Program-made: the position numbers and the translations under genes | In this document: piece after piece, positions 8,467-17,243 of the stretch | How positions within the stretch are numbered: the first letter of the stretch is position 1 | Layout of the letters: the number at the start of each line of letters is the position of its first letter | Assembly: GCF_008000935.1 (NCBI RefSeq) | Contig: NZ_CP042831.1 | Location: 1,364,001-1,428,000 of the forward strand | Source of the DNA: Flavobacterium alkalisoli | GTDB taxonomy: Bacteria; Bacteroidota; Bacteroidia; Flavobacteriales; Flavobacteriaceae | Direction of reading: 5' to 3' | Length of the DNA stretch: 64,000 bases | Notes under the pieces: model-generated | The model's database searches: none | Seen by the model: the letters and a program-made list of their open reading frames with translations, nothing else | Told to the model about the DNA's origin: nothing

Positions 8467-11307
8467 TTAATGTGCTTCAAGCCAGTTGTTTCCTTCGCCT
8501 ATTTCTACTTCAAGCGGAACATTCAGGATAAAGGCGTTTTCCATTTCATGCTTAATCATCGGCTTTATTTTCTCCAGTTCGCTTGTATGAACATCAAACA
8601 CAAGCTCATCGTGTACCTGTAGCAGCATCTTACTCTTCCAGTTCTCTTCCGTAAGCCTTTTGTGGATGTTTATCATTGCAATCTTAATGATATCGGCTGC
8701 GCTACCCTGTATAGGTGCGTTAACGGCATTTCGTTCTGCTGCACCGCGAACAACTGCATTTTGTGAATTGATGTCTTTCAGATAACGACGTCGCCCTGAT
8801 ATGGTTTGTACATAGCCATTTTCACGGGCAAACTCTATCTGCTCGTTAATATAGTTTCTAAGGGTAGGGTAGGTTAGGTAATAGGCATCAATAAGCTCTT
8901 TCGATTCCGAACGGCTTAGCGATGTCTGGTTACTTAAACCAAAGGCCGAAACCCCATAGATAATACCAAAGTTTACGGTCTTGGCATGGCTACGCTGTTC
9001 GCGGGTTACTTCTGCAAGAGCAACATTAAATACTTTTGCAGCGGTAGCAGCGTGAATATCCTCTTTGTTCTGGAATGATTTTACCATTTCAGGGTCACCG
9101 CTAAGTGCTGCGATAATGCGAAGCTCTATTTGCGAGTAATCGGCAGAAACCAGTTTGTAGTTTTCATCGCGGGCAATAAATGCCTTACGTATCTGTCTTC
9201 CCCTTTCCGTACGGATAGGGATGTTTTGCAGGTTAGGGTTGTTGGAACTCAAACGTCCTGTTGCAGCTACCGTTTGCATATAATCGGTATGTACACGGCC
9301 TGTTTTAGGCTGTACCTGTAATGGCAATGCATCTACATAGGTGTTTTGCAGTTTTACAAGCTGCCTCCAGTCTAATATGTCCTGAACAATAGGGTGTTCC
9401 TGCGACAGGTAAGAAAGTACTTCCTCGCCTGTTGCATACTGACCCGTTTTGGTTTTCTTTTGTTTGGCTCCGCCTATCTTAAGCTTGTCAAACAGTATTT
9501 CTCCCAATTGTTTTGGTGATGCCAGGTTAAACGATTCTCCGGCAGTTTCATAAATGCGCTGCTCCAGTGTTTTGGCATCATTGGTAAGCTCAACCGAAAG
9601 CTGTTTCAGATAATTGGTGTCTAAATTAATGCCTTCATGTTCCATAGCCGCAAGTACGGGCATTAATGGTATTTCTATCTCGTCAAAAAGTTTGCGTGTG
9701 GCAGTAGCTTCCAGCTGTGGTGCAAATACCTCCTTAAGCTGAAGGGTAATGTCGGCATCTTCGGCAGCATATTCCTTAATAAGCTCCAGCTCCACGTCAC
9801 GCATCGACTTTTGGTTCTTTCCTTTTTTGCCTATAAGCTCCTCAATGGATTTAGGCGAATATTTAAGGTAGGTTTCAGCCAGCACATCCATACCATGCCT
9901 CATATCCGGATTGATAAGGTAATGGGCAATCATGGTATCAAATATCTTTCCTTTAACTGTAATACCGTAGTTGGAAAGTATCTGAATATCATACTTTAAG
10001 TTCTGGCCTACTTTCTCTATGTTCTCGTCTTCAAAAAACGGAATGAATTTATTTACCAGTTCCTGTGCTTCATCCCTGTTTGCAGGAAAAGGAACATAAA
10101 ATGCTTTTCCTGTTTCCCATGCAAACGACATACCAACCAGCTCGGCAGTAAGTGTATCAACACCTGTGGTTTCGGTATCAAAGCAAATGCTGGGCTGCTT
10201 TAGCATATCACGTATTAGCAGGCTAACCGGAAGACTGCCTTCTATTACCTGATAAAAATGATTGGTGTTTTCAAGGGTGTTGTAAAAACTGCTTGTTGTA
10301 GCTGTGTCACCTTCACTGTCTTCCTCACCGCCTCCAAAAAGAGAGAACTGTGAGTCGTTACCTTTGGCTACTTTTTTAGTAGGCGCAGTTGTGTTAGATG
10401 CAACTTCGCTGTACTCCTCTCCGTCGGCAAACAGTTTGTGGAACTGCTCAGCCATTCTTCTAAATTCAAGGTCGTTAAAAATGGCTTCTACCTTTTCGGT
10501 ATCCGGTTTAGAAAGTTCATAGTCTTTCTCGTCAAATGTTACATCACAATCTATAATAATGGTTGCCAGTTTTTTAGAAAGGATACCCTGTTCGGCATTC
10601 TCTTCGATCTTCTCTTTCATTTTTCCTTTCAGCTCGTGCGTGTTGGCAAGCAGGTTTTCCATAGAGCCATAATCCTTAAGCAGTTTTTTGGCTGTTTTTT
10701 CACCTACTCCCGGCAGTCCCGGTATGTTATCTACCGCATCACCCATCATCCCTAAAAAGTCGATAACCTGTTCAGGCCTTTCAATTTCAAAACGCTCCAA
10801 TACTTCGGGCACGCCCCATATCTCTATACCGTTACCCATACGGGCAGGACGGTACATAAAAATATTTTCACTAACCAACTGTGCAAAGTCCTTGTCAGGG
10901 GTTACCATAAAAACCTGATAGCCCTGTTTTTCTGCCTGTTTTGCAATCGTTCCTATAAGGTCATCGGCCTCACATCCTGCGAGTTCCACAATAGGAATGT
11001 GCATCGCCTTAAGTATTTCATGAATATAGGGTATGGCAAGTTTTATGGCTTCGGGTGTTTCATCCCTGTTGGCTTTATAGGCCGTAAACATTTCGGTACG
11101 CACAGCACTTCCTTCCTTGTCAAATGCTACTGCAAGATGGTCGGGCTTTTCACGCTTAATAACATCAAGTAAAGAGTTCATGAAACCCATAATGGCCGAG
11201 GTGTCCATTCCTTTGGAATTTATCCTCGGGTTTTTGATGAAAGCATAGTAACCACGGAATATTAATGCATAAGCATCGAGTAGGAAAAGTCGTTTTTGTT
11301 GTGACAT
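8467..11307 (-). CDS. polA: DNA polymerase I
   Basis: A 946-residue family A polymerase for gap filling and Okazaki fragment processing. The order is complete: N-terminal 5'-3' flap exonuclease (about 1-290), 3'-5' exonuclease (about 350-540) and polymerase domain (about 560-946). The proofreading site looks active: D377-T-E379, the NLKYD motif and EYAAEDAD. Polymerase motif A is DYSQIELR (from D723), the fingers carry RSHAKTVNFGIIYG, and motif C is H899-D-E-L-V-F-D. The flap nuclease also keeps its acidic residues (DAYALIFR, AFDKEG). It is transcribed alone, 47 bases upstream of the serine hydrolase start. Confidence 0.98.
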   Translation of the reverse strand: MSQQKRLFLLDAYALIFRGYYAFIKNPRINSKGMDTSAIMGFMNSLLDVIKREKPDHLAVAFDKEGSAVRTEMFTAYKANRDETPEAIKLAIPYIHEILKAMHIPIVELAGCEADDLIGTIAKQAEKQGYQVFMVTPDKDFAQLVSENIFMYRPARMGNGIEIWGVPEVLERFEIERPEQVIDFLGMMGDAVDNIPGLPGVGEKTAKKLLKDYGSMENLLANTHELKGKMKEKIEENAEQGILSKKLATIIIDCDVTFDEKDYELSKPDTEKVEAIFNDLEFRRMAEQFHKLFADGEEYSEVASNTTAPTKKVAKGNDSQFSLFGGGEEDSEGDTATTSSFYNTLENTNHFYQVIEGSLPVSLLIRDMLKQPSICFDTETTGVDTLTAELVGMSFAWETGKAFYVPFPANRDEAQELVNKFIPFFEDENIEKVGQNLKYDIQILSNYGITVKGKIFDTMIAHYLINPDMRHGMDVLAETYLKYSPKSIEELIGKKGKNQKSMRDVELELIKEYAAEDADITLQLKEVFAPQLEATATRKLFDEIEIPLMPVLAAMEHEGINLDTNYLKQLSVELTNDAKTLEQRIYETAGESFNLASPKQLGEILFDKLKIGGAKQKKTKTGQYATGEEVLSYLSQEHPIVQDILDWRQLVKLQNTYVDALPLQVQPKTGRVHTDYMQTVAATGRLSSNNPNLQNIPIRTERGRQIRKAFIARDENYKLVSADYSQIELRIIAALSGDPEMVKSFQNKEDIHAATAAKVFNVALAEVTREQRSHAKTVNFGIIYGVSAFGLSNQTSLSRSESKELIDAYYLTYPTLRNYINEQIEFARENGYVQTISGRRRYLKDINSQNAVVRGAAERNAVNAPIQGSAADIIKIAMINIHKRLTEENWKSKMLLQVHDELVFDVHTSELEKIKPMIKHEMENAFILNVPLEVEIGEGNNWLEAH

Positions 11308-11511
11308 GTGAAAATCAATTTGCCGTAAAAATAAACAAACTGGTGCAGAATAAGAATAATATAAAAGGGTTTTGTGTTACATAAAAGGCAAAGTATCGTT
11401 AATCTCTTTATGGAGTGCTTTTTGCACCTGCCCATAGTAAACTTTGTTAAATTTGAAGATTGGTATACATTTTTAAAATACCTTTATTCGCTACTTTGTA
11501 AAAATATTTAA

Positions 11512-12744
11512 ATGTTACGCTGGATACTATTTGCTGTTTTTGTGCTTATTGTAGAGCTGTATGCTTTTCAGGCTGTAAAAACGCTAACTAAAATAAGATG
11601 GGTGCTAATAGCCTATCAAATACTGTCGCTACTTATAGTAGTTTATATGTTTTATTCTTTTGCTACACAATTTGACCGCAGTGTAGGGCAAACAAAACAT
11701 ACCCTTTTTACCATAGGTCTTTTTCTTATTACTTACATTCCTAAAATGCTGCTGATGGTATTTATGTTTGGGGAAGATATTATAAGGATTATAGGTGGTT
11801 TTCTTAAGGAGTTTGTCGGTACTACCGATGAGTCTTTCCTTACTACCAGAAGAAAGTTTGTAAGCCAGATTGCCCTTGGGGTGGCTGCCATTCCTTTTTT
11901 GTCTTTACTGTATGGTATGACAAAAGGGAAATACAATTATAAATTACATAAGCAAACAATTTACTTTCCTGATCTCCCTGATAGTTTTGACGGACTTACC
12001 ATAACCCAGATATCTGATGTGCATAGTGGTAGCCTTGATAATCATCATGAAATTGAGCATGCCATAAACATGATTAATGAACAGAAATCAGATATTGTAC
12101 TTTTTACGGGAGATATAGTAAATACACATGCCTGGGAAATGAATCCGTGGATTGAGGCTTTTAGAAAAATTGAAGCACCTGCATTTGGTAAATACTCGGT
12201 ATTGGGTAATCACGACTATGGTGAGTATGTAACCTGGCCTTCGCAAAAGGATAAGAACGAAAACTTTGAGGCTATTAAAGACCTTCACAGGCAAATTGAT
12301 TTTAAACTGTTGCTTAACGAAAACGTGAAGCTTAAAAAAGGTAATGATGAAATCGCCCTGATAGGAGTTGAAAACTGGGGTGTCGGTTTTAAACAGGCGG
12401 GTGATTTGGCAAAAGCTTCAGAAGGTGTAAAGGATAATGACTTTAAGATACTTATGAGCCACGATCCGTCTCACTGGGAGCATGAGGTAAAAACACATAA
12501 AAGCAACTACCACCTTACCCTGAGCGGACATACTCACGGTTCTCAGTTTGGTATAGAAATACCGGGTTATTTTAAATGGAGCCCTATACAATACCGTTAC
12601 AAACAGTGGGCAGGATTATACGAAAATCTTGGTCGCTATGTGTACGTTAACAGGGGGTTTGGTTTTCATGCTTATCCCGGCCGCGTAGGGATATGGCCTG
12701 AAATTACCGTTATAGAACTAAAAAAAGCCTCAAACGTAGCGTGA
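11512..12744 (+). CDS. Membrane-anchored metallophosphoesterase
   Basis: A 410-residue protein with four hydrophobic segments in the first 140 residues, then a calcineurin-like phosphoesterase domain. Metal-binding motifs appear in order: D169-V-H171, TGDIVN near 200, GNHDY near 232, a histidine in MSHDP, and SGHTHG near 338. This arrangement matches the YkuE/YaeI-like group, some of which act on lipid-linked phosphates, but the substrate here is not known. Start ATG 11512; a near-promoter TACTTTG lies about 20 bases upstream with spacing one base short of the consensus. Confidence 0.9.
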   Translation: MLRWILFAVFVLIVELYAFQAVKTLTKIRWVLIAYQILSLLIVVYMFYSFATQFDRSVGQTKHTLFTIGLFLITYIPKMLLMVFMFGEDIIRIIGGFLKEFVGTTDESFLTTRRKFVSQIALGVAAIPFLSLLYGMTKGKYNYKLHKQTIYFPDLPDSFDGLTITQISDVHSGSLDNHHEIEHAINMINEQKSDIVLFTGDIVNTHAWEMNPWIEAFRKIEAPAFGKYSVLGNHDYGEYVTWPSQKDKNENFEAIKDLHRQIDFKLLLNENVKLKKGNDEIALIGVENWGVGFKQAGDLAKASEGVKDNDFKILMSHDPSHWEHEVKTHKSNYHLTLSGHTHGSQFGIEIPGYFKWSPIQYRYKQWAGLYENLGRYVYVNRGFGFHAYPGRVGIWPEITVIELKKASNVA

Positions 12745-12758
12745 TTGGGTAAAAATGC

Positions 12759-12766
12759 TATATTTG
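12759..12766 (+). promoter_or_regulatory. Putative -7 box TATATTTG for thioredoxin-like gene
   Basis: Matches the Bacteroidota -7 consensus TAnnTTTG 52 bases before the ATG at 12819. No good -33 box at the right spacing was seen. Confidence 0.45.
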
Positions 12767-12818
12767 TATAAGTATAACTGGAAATAAAGGTTTTTAAAGT
12801 CGGTTTAAAATTTTTTTT

Positions 12819-13115
12819 ATGTCAAAATTTGGAGAACTTATAAACTCCCAGGTACCTGTACTTATTGATTTTTATACAGAATGGAACGAGCCGTCTGTAT
12901 CTATGCATCCTGTAATTAGAGATGTGGCTGCGGCGCTTGGCGACAGGGCTAAGGTTATAAAAATTGATGTGGATAAAAACCAGGAACTGGCTGATGCCTT
13001 ACGAATCAAAGGGCTCCCAACGCTAATGATTTATAAAGAAGGGCAAATGGTGTGGAGGCAATCAGGCGAGCTTGACGCTAATACTATAATAGGACTTGTG
13101 CAGGAACACTCCTAG
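12819..13115 (+). CDS. Thioredoxin-fold protein lacking the redox cysteines
   Basis: A 98-residue thioredoxin fold in which the usual WCGPC active site is WNEPS; the whole protein contains no cysteine, so it cannot be a dithiol oxidoreductase. Other landmarks are kept: the DFYTEW strand, IDVDKNQELA and the cis-proline segment GLPTLMIY. The role is probably structural, a chaperone or a binding partner, which is inference. It has its own -7 box upstream and its stop overlaps that of the convergent deacetylase gene by four bases. Confidence 0.85.
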   Translation: MSKFGELINSQVPVLIDFYTEWNEPSVSMHPVIRDVAAALGDRAKVIKIDVDKNQELADALRIKGLPTLMIYKEGQMVWRQSGELDANTIIGLVQEHS

Positions 13116-13756
13116 TCCAGGGCTGCAAAGTTAAATCCCTTCCCTTTTAGGTAATCTATTGCTTTAGGCAGGGCATATTCTAGATTAGGAAATGCCTTTA
13201 CACTGTCGTGAAATATTATCACGCTGCCTTCCCTTGTATTTTTGGTAACGTTTGCCAGGCATTTTTGCGGGGTAATCTTTTTATCAAAATCTGCACTTAA
13301 AACATCCCACATAATAATCTTATATCCTCTTTTTCGCACTTCTGCTGCCTGAGTGCTTTTAATCTTTCCGTAAGGTGGCCTGAATAGCTTTTGTGTGTAA
13401 ACTGTTCCTGTGTGCCTCTCAATTGATTTTTCACAGGCATCTGTGTTTTCTAAGTAAGCATCGTTTTGTGTATTCCAGCCGTTAACATGATTAAAGGTGT
13501 GGTTGGCAATGCTATGGCCCTGTTCAACTACCTTTTTAAATATATCAGGGTACTTTTCTATGTTATTACCAATACAAAAGAAAGTGGCTTTAATATCGTG
13601 TTGTTTTAGTATTCCTAAAACCCATTCGGTAATCTCCGGGGTAGGGCCGTCATCAAAAGTGAGATATATGGTGTTGCTGCTGTTTGGCACATCCCAAACA
13701 TAGCCTTTAAAGAACCTTTTTATTATGCTTCCAGTTTTTACCCAATATGTTTTCAT
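13112..13756 (-). CDS. Polysaccharide deacetylase (NodB-type, CE4)
   Basis: A 214-residue single-domain CE4 enzyme expected to remove N-acetyl groups from a polysaccharide such as peptidoglycan or chitin-like polymers. Motif 1 is F34-D-D-G with the catalytic Asp at 35 and metal-binding D36, motif 2 is H86-x3-H90, motif 3 is R126-P-P-Y-G, then WDVLSADFD and H183 in IFHDS. All residues for metal-dependent hydrolysis are present. There is no clear signal peptide, although the first 20 residues are basic and amphipathic. It sits just downstream of the large DUF2723 genes in the same direction, separated by a terminator, so an envelope glycan role fits its surroundings. Confidence 0.9.
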   Translation of the reverse strand: MKTYWVKTGSIIKRFFKGYVWDVPNSSNTIYLTFDDGPTPEITEWVLGILKQHDIKATFFCIGNNIEKYPDIFKKVVEQGHSIANHTFNHVNGWNTQNDAYLENTDACEKSIERHTGTVYTQKLFRPPYGKIKSTQAAEVRKRGYKIIMWDVLSADFDKKITPQKCLANVTKNTREGSVIIFHDSVKAFPNLEYALPKAIDYLKGKGFNFAALD

Positions 13757-13763
13757 AGCTGTA

Positions 13764-13798
13764 TAAAAAAAGCAGCTTCACAATGTAAAGCTGCTTAA
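13764..13798 (-). terminator. Terminator of the DUF2723 gene, minus strand
   Basis: Stem AAGCAGCTT (13770-13778) with AAGCTGCTT (13788-13796); on the minus strand it is followed by a U run. It lies just beyond the stop of the 13819-17103 gene. Confidence 0.75.
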
Positions 13799-13818
13799 AG
13801 TTAAGAATATATATTTAT

Positions 13819-16800
13819 TTATTCCTCGTTGTCACGGTCAAACCTTTCAAACATATTGTTGTACTTGTTGAATACAGGTTTTTCCTTGTTGTAAAGATTT
13901 AAGTCACCCTCATCTTTCATTATCAGTAACAGGCTACGGTAGCGCTCAATATCAGTAATAATATCTACTACTATATGGTTTTGCTCACTTGCGTTTAGCC
14001 CTTTATAGAAAGTAAGGTTCTCCTGATATTTAGCGATAAGCTTTTTAAGCAGATCCTGTGCTTTTTCCTTTTCGCCCAGTTTGTAGTAAGCTGTTGCATA
14101 TGGCTCTAAAAGCGTATAGTAGTTAAAGTATTCTACCGGCATTTTAGTCATGGCAAGATCGGCAATATTCTTCGCTTTTTCATTTTTGCCTTCTGTCATT
14201 AGTTTTTCCATAAGGCGTGCCAGGTTTGTACGGTAAGTAATACTGTTTTTACGCGTTTCCGGATCATGGTAAATCTTAGGGCTTTCGCTGTTACCCCAAT
14301 CCCAGCTCATAACAATATCATACATCTTATCGGTGTCAATATTACCCATATCCAGTAAGCTTCCTTCTTTTGGTATAGGTGTCTTTACAGGTATAAGTTT
14401 AAATACCATACCGTCAAGCTGTAGGTATTCTTTCATCCAAAGGTAATCGTCATCGCCAAAGCTTCCTCCTGTAAAATAGATAGGGCGTTCCCAGTTATTA
14501 TTGTTTACAAGGTCCAGCATTAACAGGCGGTTTTTGTATAAAGCGTCTCCTTTAATGTCGATATCGATGTACGGAACTATAGAATCATACAGCTCAGGAG
14601 CTACTATCTTATTCTTGATAACCGACTCACGGTCTACATTAAGCCTTATCTTGTTAGTAGGGAAGTAGTTTATCATGTGCCCGTTTCTAAGCTCCACTTT
14701 TGTTCTAGGGTCATCTGAAGCGATAAAGTCCATAAAGTCGTTTATGTCTAAACGCTTATCGGTTCTTCTGTCTAAGAACATATAATCTCTTGTTCCCTGT
14801 ACGTACTGATCGTGTGTAAAGGAAATTGGTAGTGGTTCTGATTCGTATGCCTTAGCCTTCATTTGGTCAATGTACCAGTCGGTCATGAAAAGGCTTGTGT
14901 TTACAATTCTTATATCTGTTCTTATACCTTCAACCTCCTGAGCATACCATAACGGGAAGGTGTCGTTATCACCTATGGTAAACAGTATGGCATTCTGGTC
15001 GCACGATTCAAGGTACGCTTTTGCCATCGCAAGTGCAGTGTAGCGGTCTGAACGGTCGTGGTCATCCCAGTTTTGAGAAGCCAGTAATACGGGTCCTGCA
15101 AGCATGGTAACGGCAAGAACAACCGGTCCTGCAATTTTAGGTGCCAGTAATTTTTTAATACTGTCGTAAATAGCATATACCCCAAAGCCTATCCACATTG
15201 CAAATACATAGAAAGAACCTACAAGGGCATAATCTCTTTCCCTTGGTTCAAATGGCCTTTCATTAAGGTATATTTTAAGTGCTAAACCTGTAAACAGGAA
15301 CAGGATTAATAATACATAGAAGCTCTTAAGGTCTTTTGATGCATGATATGCCAATCCTATAAGTCCTAGTATAAGTGGTAGCAGATAGTAGAAGTTTCTG
15401 GCTTTATTGTTAAGCTGGTCACTCGGAAGGTTTTCCTGAGAACCCAAATGCCATTCGTCAACAACCTTAATCCCGCTCATCCAGTTACCATCATAACTGT
15501 CATATCTTCCCTGAATATCGTTTTGCCTTCCTGAGAAGTTCCACATAAAATATCTGAAATACATGTACCCAAACTGGTATTCAAACATGAACTTCATATT
15601 ATCGGCAAATGATGGTTTGTCTATGATAAGGTACTGACTGTAGTTTTTAAGGAATCGGTCGTAATCTTCAAGATCCATTTTTCCTTGTTGGTAACCGGTC
15701 TTGAATTGGGTTATTACGTTTTGAAGTTCATCACGAACCTGTGCCATAGCTTTTCCTACTTCCTCATCGCTCATTTGGTCTAAAGGAAGTCCATATTGTA
15801 CAAGGTCCTGAGAGAAATCGTAATTAGGGTCTATCCTGAAATCCAAAGGCCTTGTAAAGTTCATGTAGTTAACCGCATGATCTGTACTCCACATCCTTGG
15901 CATAAAACCTTTGTGGTTATCGTCAGTGTTTTGTTTGGCGTTTTTATAATTGTTTACAATTACATACTCGCCTTTTTTGTAATCTCTCTGGTAGTTAGGC
16001 TTTTCGTCTTCATAAGGGTTTTCCTTATCAAGGCCTGCATAAGTGTCAGAGAACATTGGGCCGTAAAATAGTTTTTGTTCACCATACTGCTCACGGTTGT
16101 AGTAAGCAAGTACCTCGGCAGCATCCGAAGGCCTGTTCTCGTTAATAACAACGTTAGCGTTCGCACGTATAGGAAGCATCATCCAGGTAGAGAAGCCTAT
16201 AAATATAAAAAGTACACAAAGTACTAATGTGTTTGCCAGTGCATAATTGTTTTTACGTGTATAGTTAAGTCCGAAATAGAAAAGGGCTACAATTAGCAAT
16301 GCCATGAAAATGGTACCCGAGTTAAACGGAAGTCCCATTTTGTTTACCATAAAGATTTCTGTCTTACCAAATAGGGCAAGGGTATATGGTAATAATAGCT
16401 TGAATATGAATAAAAGTATGGCAACAATAACTATGTTTGCTATAATGAAGCTCTTAACCGTAATCTTTTCATAGTTTTTAAAGTAGTATATAAATCCAAT
16501 GGCAGGGATGGTAAGGAGTGCCATAAAGTGAACACCAAAAGATAAACCAACTACTAATGAAATAATAAGTAGCCATTTGTTTCCTCTAGGTGTGTTCATG
16601 TCCTGTTCCCAGCGTAGTCCCAGCCATAACAGTAACGATATGAACAGAGAAGCCATTGCATAAACCTCGGCTTCGGTAGCGTTAAACCAAAAACTATCAG
16701 TAAAAGTAAAGGCAAGTGAACCTACGGCGGCACTACCTAATACCATAAGAGCATTATTGTTGTTAAATTCAGAAAATCTCTCAAGCAGTGTTCTTAGTAA

Positions 16801-17103
16801 CATAGTTAGTGACCAGAACATAAACAATATTGTAAACGCACTTGATACCACCGATACCATGTTTACCATTAGGGCAATCTTATCTGGTGCTGTTGCAAAC
16901 ATTGCAAAAAAGGCACCTACCATTTGGAACAAAGGTGCTCCGGGAGGGTGGCCTACTTCAAGTTTTGCTGCTGTTGGTATGTATTCGCCGCAATCCCAAA
17001 AACTAAGGGTAGGCTCTACGGTTAATGAATAAACAACAAGGGCAATGGTAAAAACCGTCCAGCCCAAAATGGTATTCCATTTTTTAAAGTTAAATGTCAT
17101 CAT
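13819..17103 (-). CDS. DUF2723 / GT117-family polytopic membrane protein (copy 2)
   Basis: A 1,094-residue protein with a glycosyltransferase-C-like membrane half: about ten or more hydrophobic segments, and an early acidic motif FWDCGEY near residue 35, typical of polyprenyl-phosphate-sugar-dependent transferases. A membrane segment group recurs near 570-690, followed by a large soluble C-terminal region ending in TPR-like helices (GEKEKAQDLLKKLI). NCBI and CAZy place such proteins in DUF2723/GT117, proposed protein O-glycosyltransferases of Bacteroidota; the actual donor and target are not shown here. It follows a close paralogue (17244-20489) and may share its transcript despite a hairpin between them. 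The start could equally be the second ATG at 17100. Confidence 0.85.
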   Translation of the reverse strand: MMTFNFKKWNTILGWTVFTIALVVYSLTVEPTLSFWDCGEYIPTAAKLEVGHPPGAPLFQMVGAFFAMFATAPDKIALMVNMVSVVSSAFTILFMFWSLTMLLRTLLERFSEFNNNNALMVLGSAAVGSLAFTFTDSFWFNATEAEVYAMASLFISLLLWLGLRWEQDMNTPRGNKWLLIISLVVGLSFGVHFMALLTIPAIGFIYYFKNYEKITVKSFIIANIVIVAILLFIFKLLLPYTLALFGKTEIFMVNKMGLPFNSGTIFMALLIVALFYFGLNYTRKNNYALANTLVLCVLFIFIGFSTWMMLPIRANANVVINENRPSDAAEVLAYYNREQYGEQKLFYGPMFSDTYAGLDKENPYEDEKPNYQRDYKKGEYVIVNNYKNAKQNTDDNHKGFMPRMWSTDHAVNYMNFTRPLDFRIDPNYDFSQDLVQYGLPLDQMSDEEVGKAMAQVRDELQNVITQFKTGYQQGKMDLEDYDRFLKNYSQYLIIDKPSFADNMKFMFEYQFGYMYFRYFMWNFSGRQNDIQGRYDSYDGNWMSGIKVVDEWHLGSQENLPSDQLNNKARNFYYLLPLILGLIGLAYHASKDLKSFYVLLILFLFTGLALKIYLNERPFEPRERDYALVGSFYVFAMWIGFGVYAIYDSIKKLLAPKIAGPVVLAVTMLAGPVLLASQNWDDHDRSDRYTALAMAKAYLESCDQNAILFTIGDNDTFPLWYAQEVEGIRTDIRIVNTSLFMTDWYIDQMKAKAYESEPLPISFTHDQYVQGTRDYMFLDRRTDKRLDINDFMDFIASDDPRTKVELRNGHMINYFPTNKIRLNVDRESVIKNKIVAPELYDSIVPYIDIDIKGDALYKNRLLMLDLVNNNNWERPIYFTGGSFGDDDYLWMKEYLQLDGMVFKLIPVKTPIPKEGSLLDMGNIDTDKMYDIVMSWDWGNSESPKIYHDPETRKNSITYRTNLARLMEKLMTEGKNEKAKNIADLAMTKMPVEYFNYYTLLEPYATAYYKLGEKEKAQDLLKKLIAKYQENLTFYKGLNASEQNHIVVDIITDIERYRSLLLIMKDEGDLNLYNKEKPVFNKYNNMFERFDRDNEE

Positions 17104-17194
17104 GCGGTTATGAGGATTCCGAAATTTATATATGCAAAGAAACTATTTTTTATTTAAAGGTAATGTAAGCAATTTCATTTTAATGATTATTATA

Positions 17195-17232
17195 AAGTAA
17201 AAAGGCGACAATTATTGCAATTGCCGCCTTTA
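17195..17232 (-). terminator. Terminator between the two DUF2723 genes, minus strand
   Basis: Hairpin with outer stem AAAGGCG / CGCCTTT and inner ACAATT / AATTG pairing around one mismatch, with a U-rich tail on the minus strand. It suggests the two paralogues can be transcribed separately. Confidence 0.65.
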
Positions 17233-17243
17233 AAACTTTTGTG

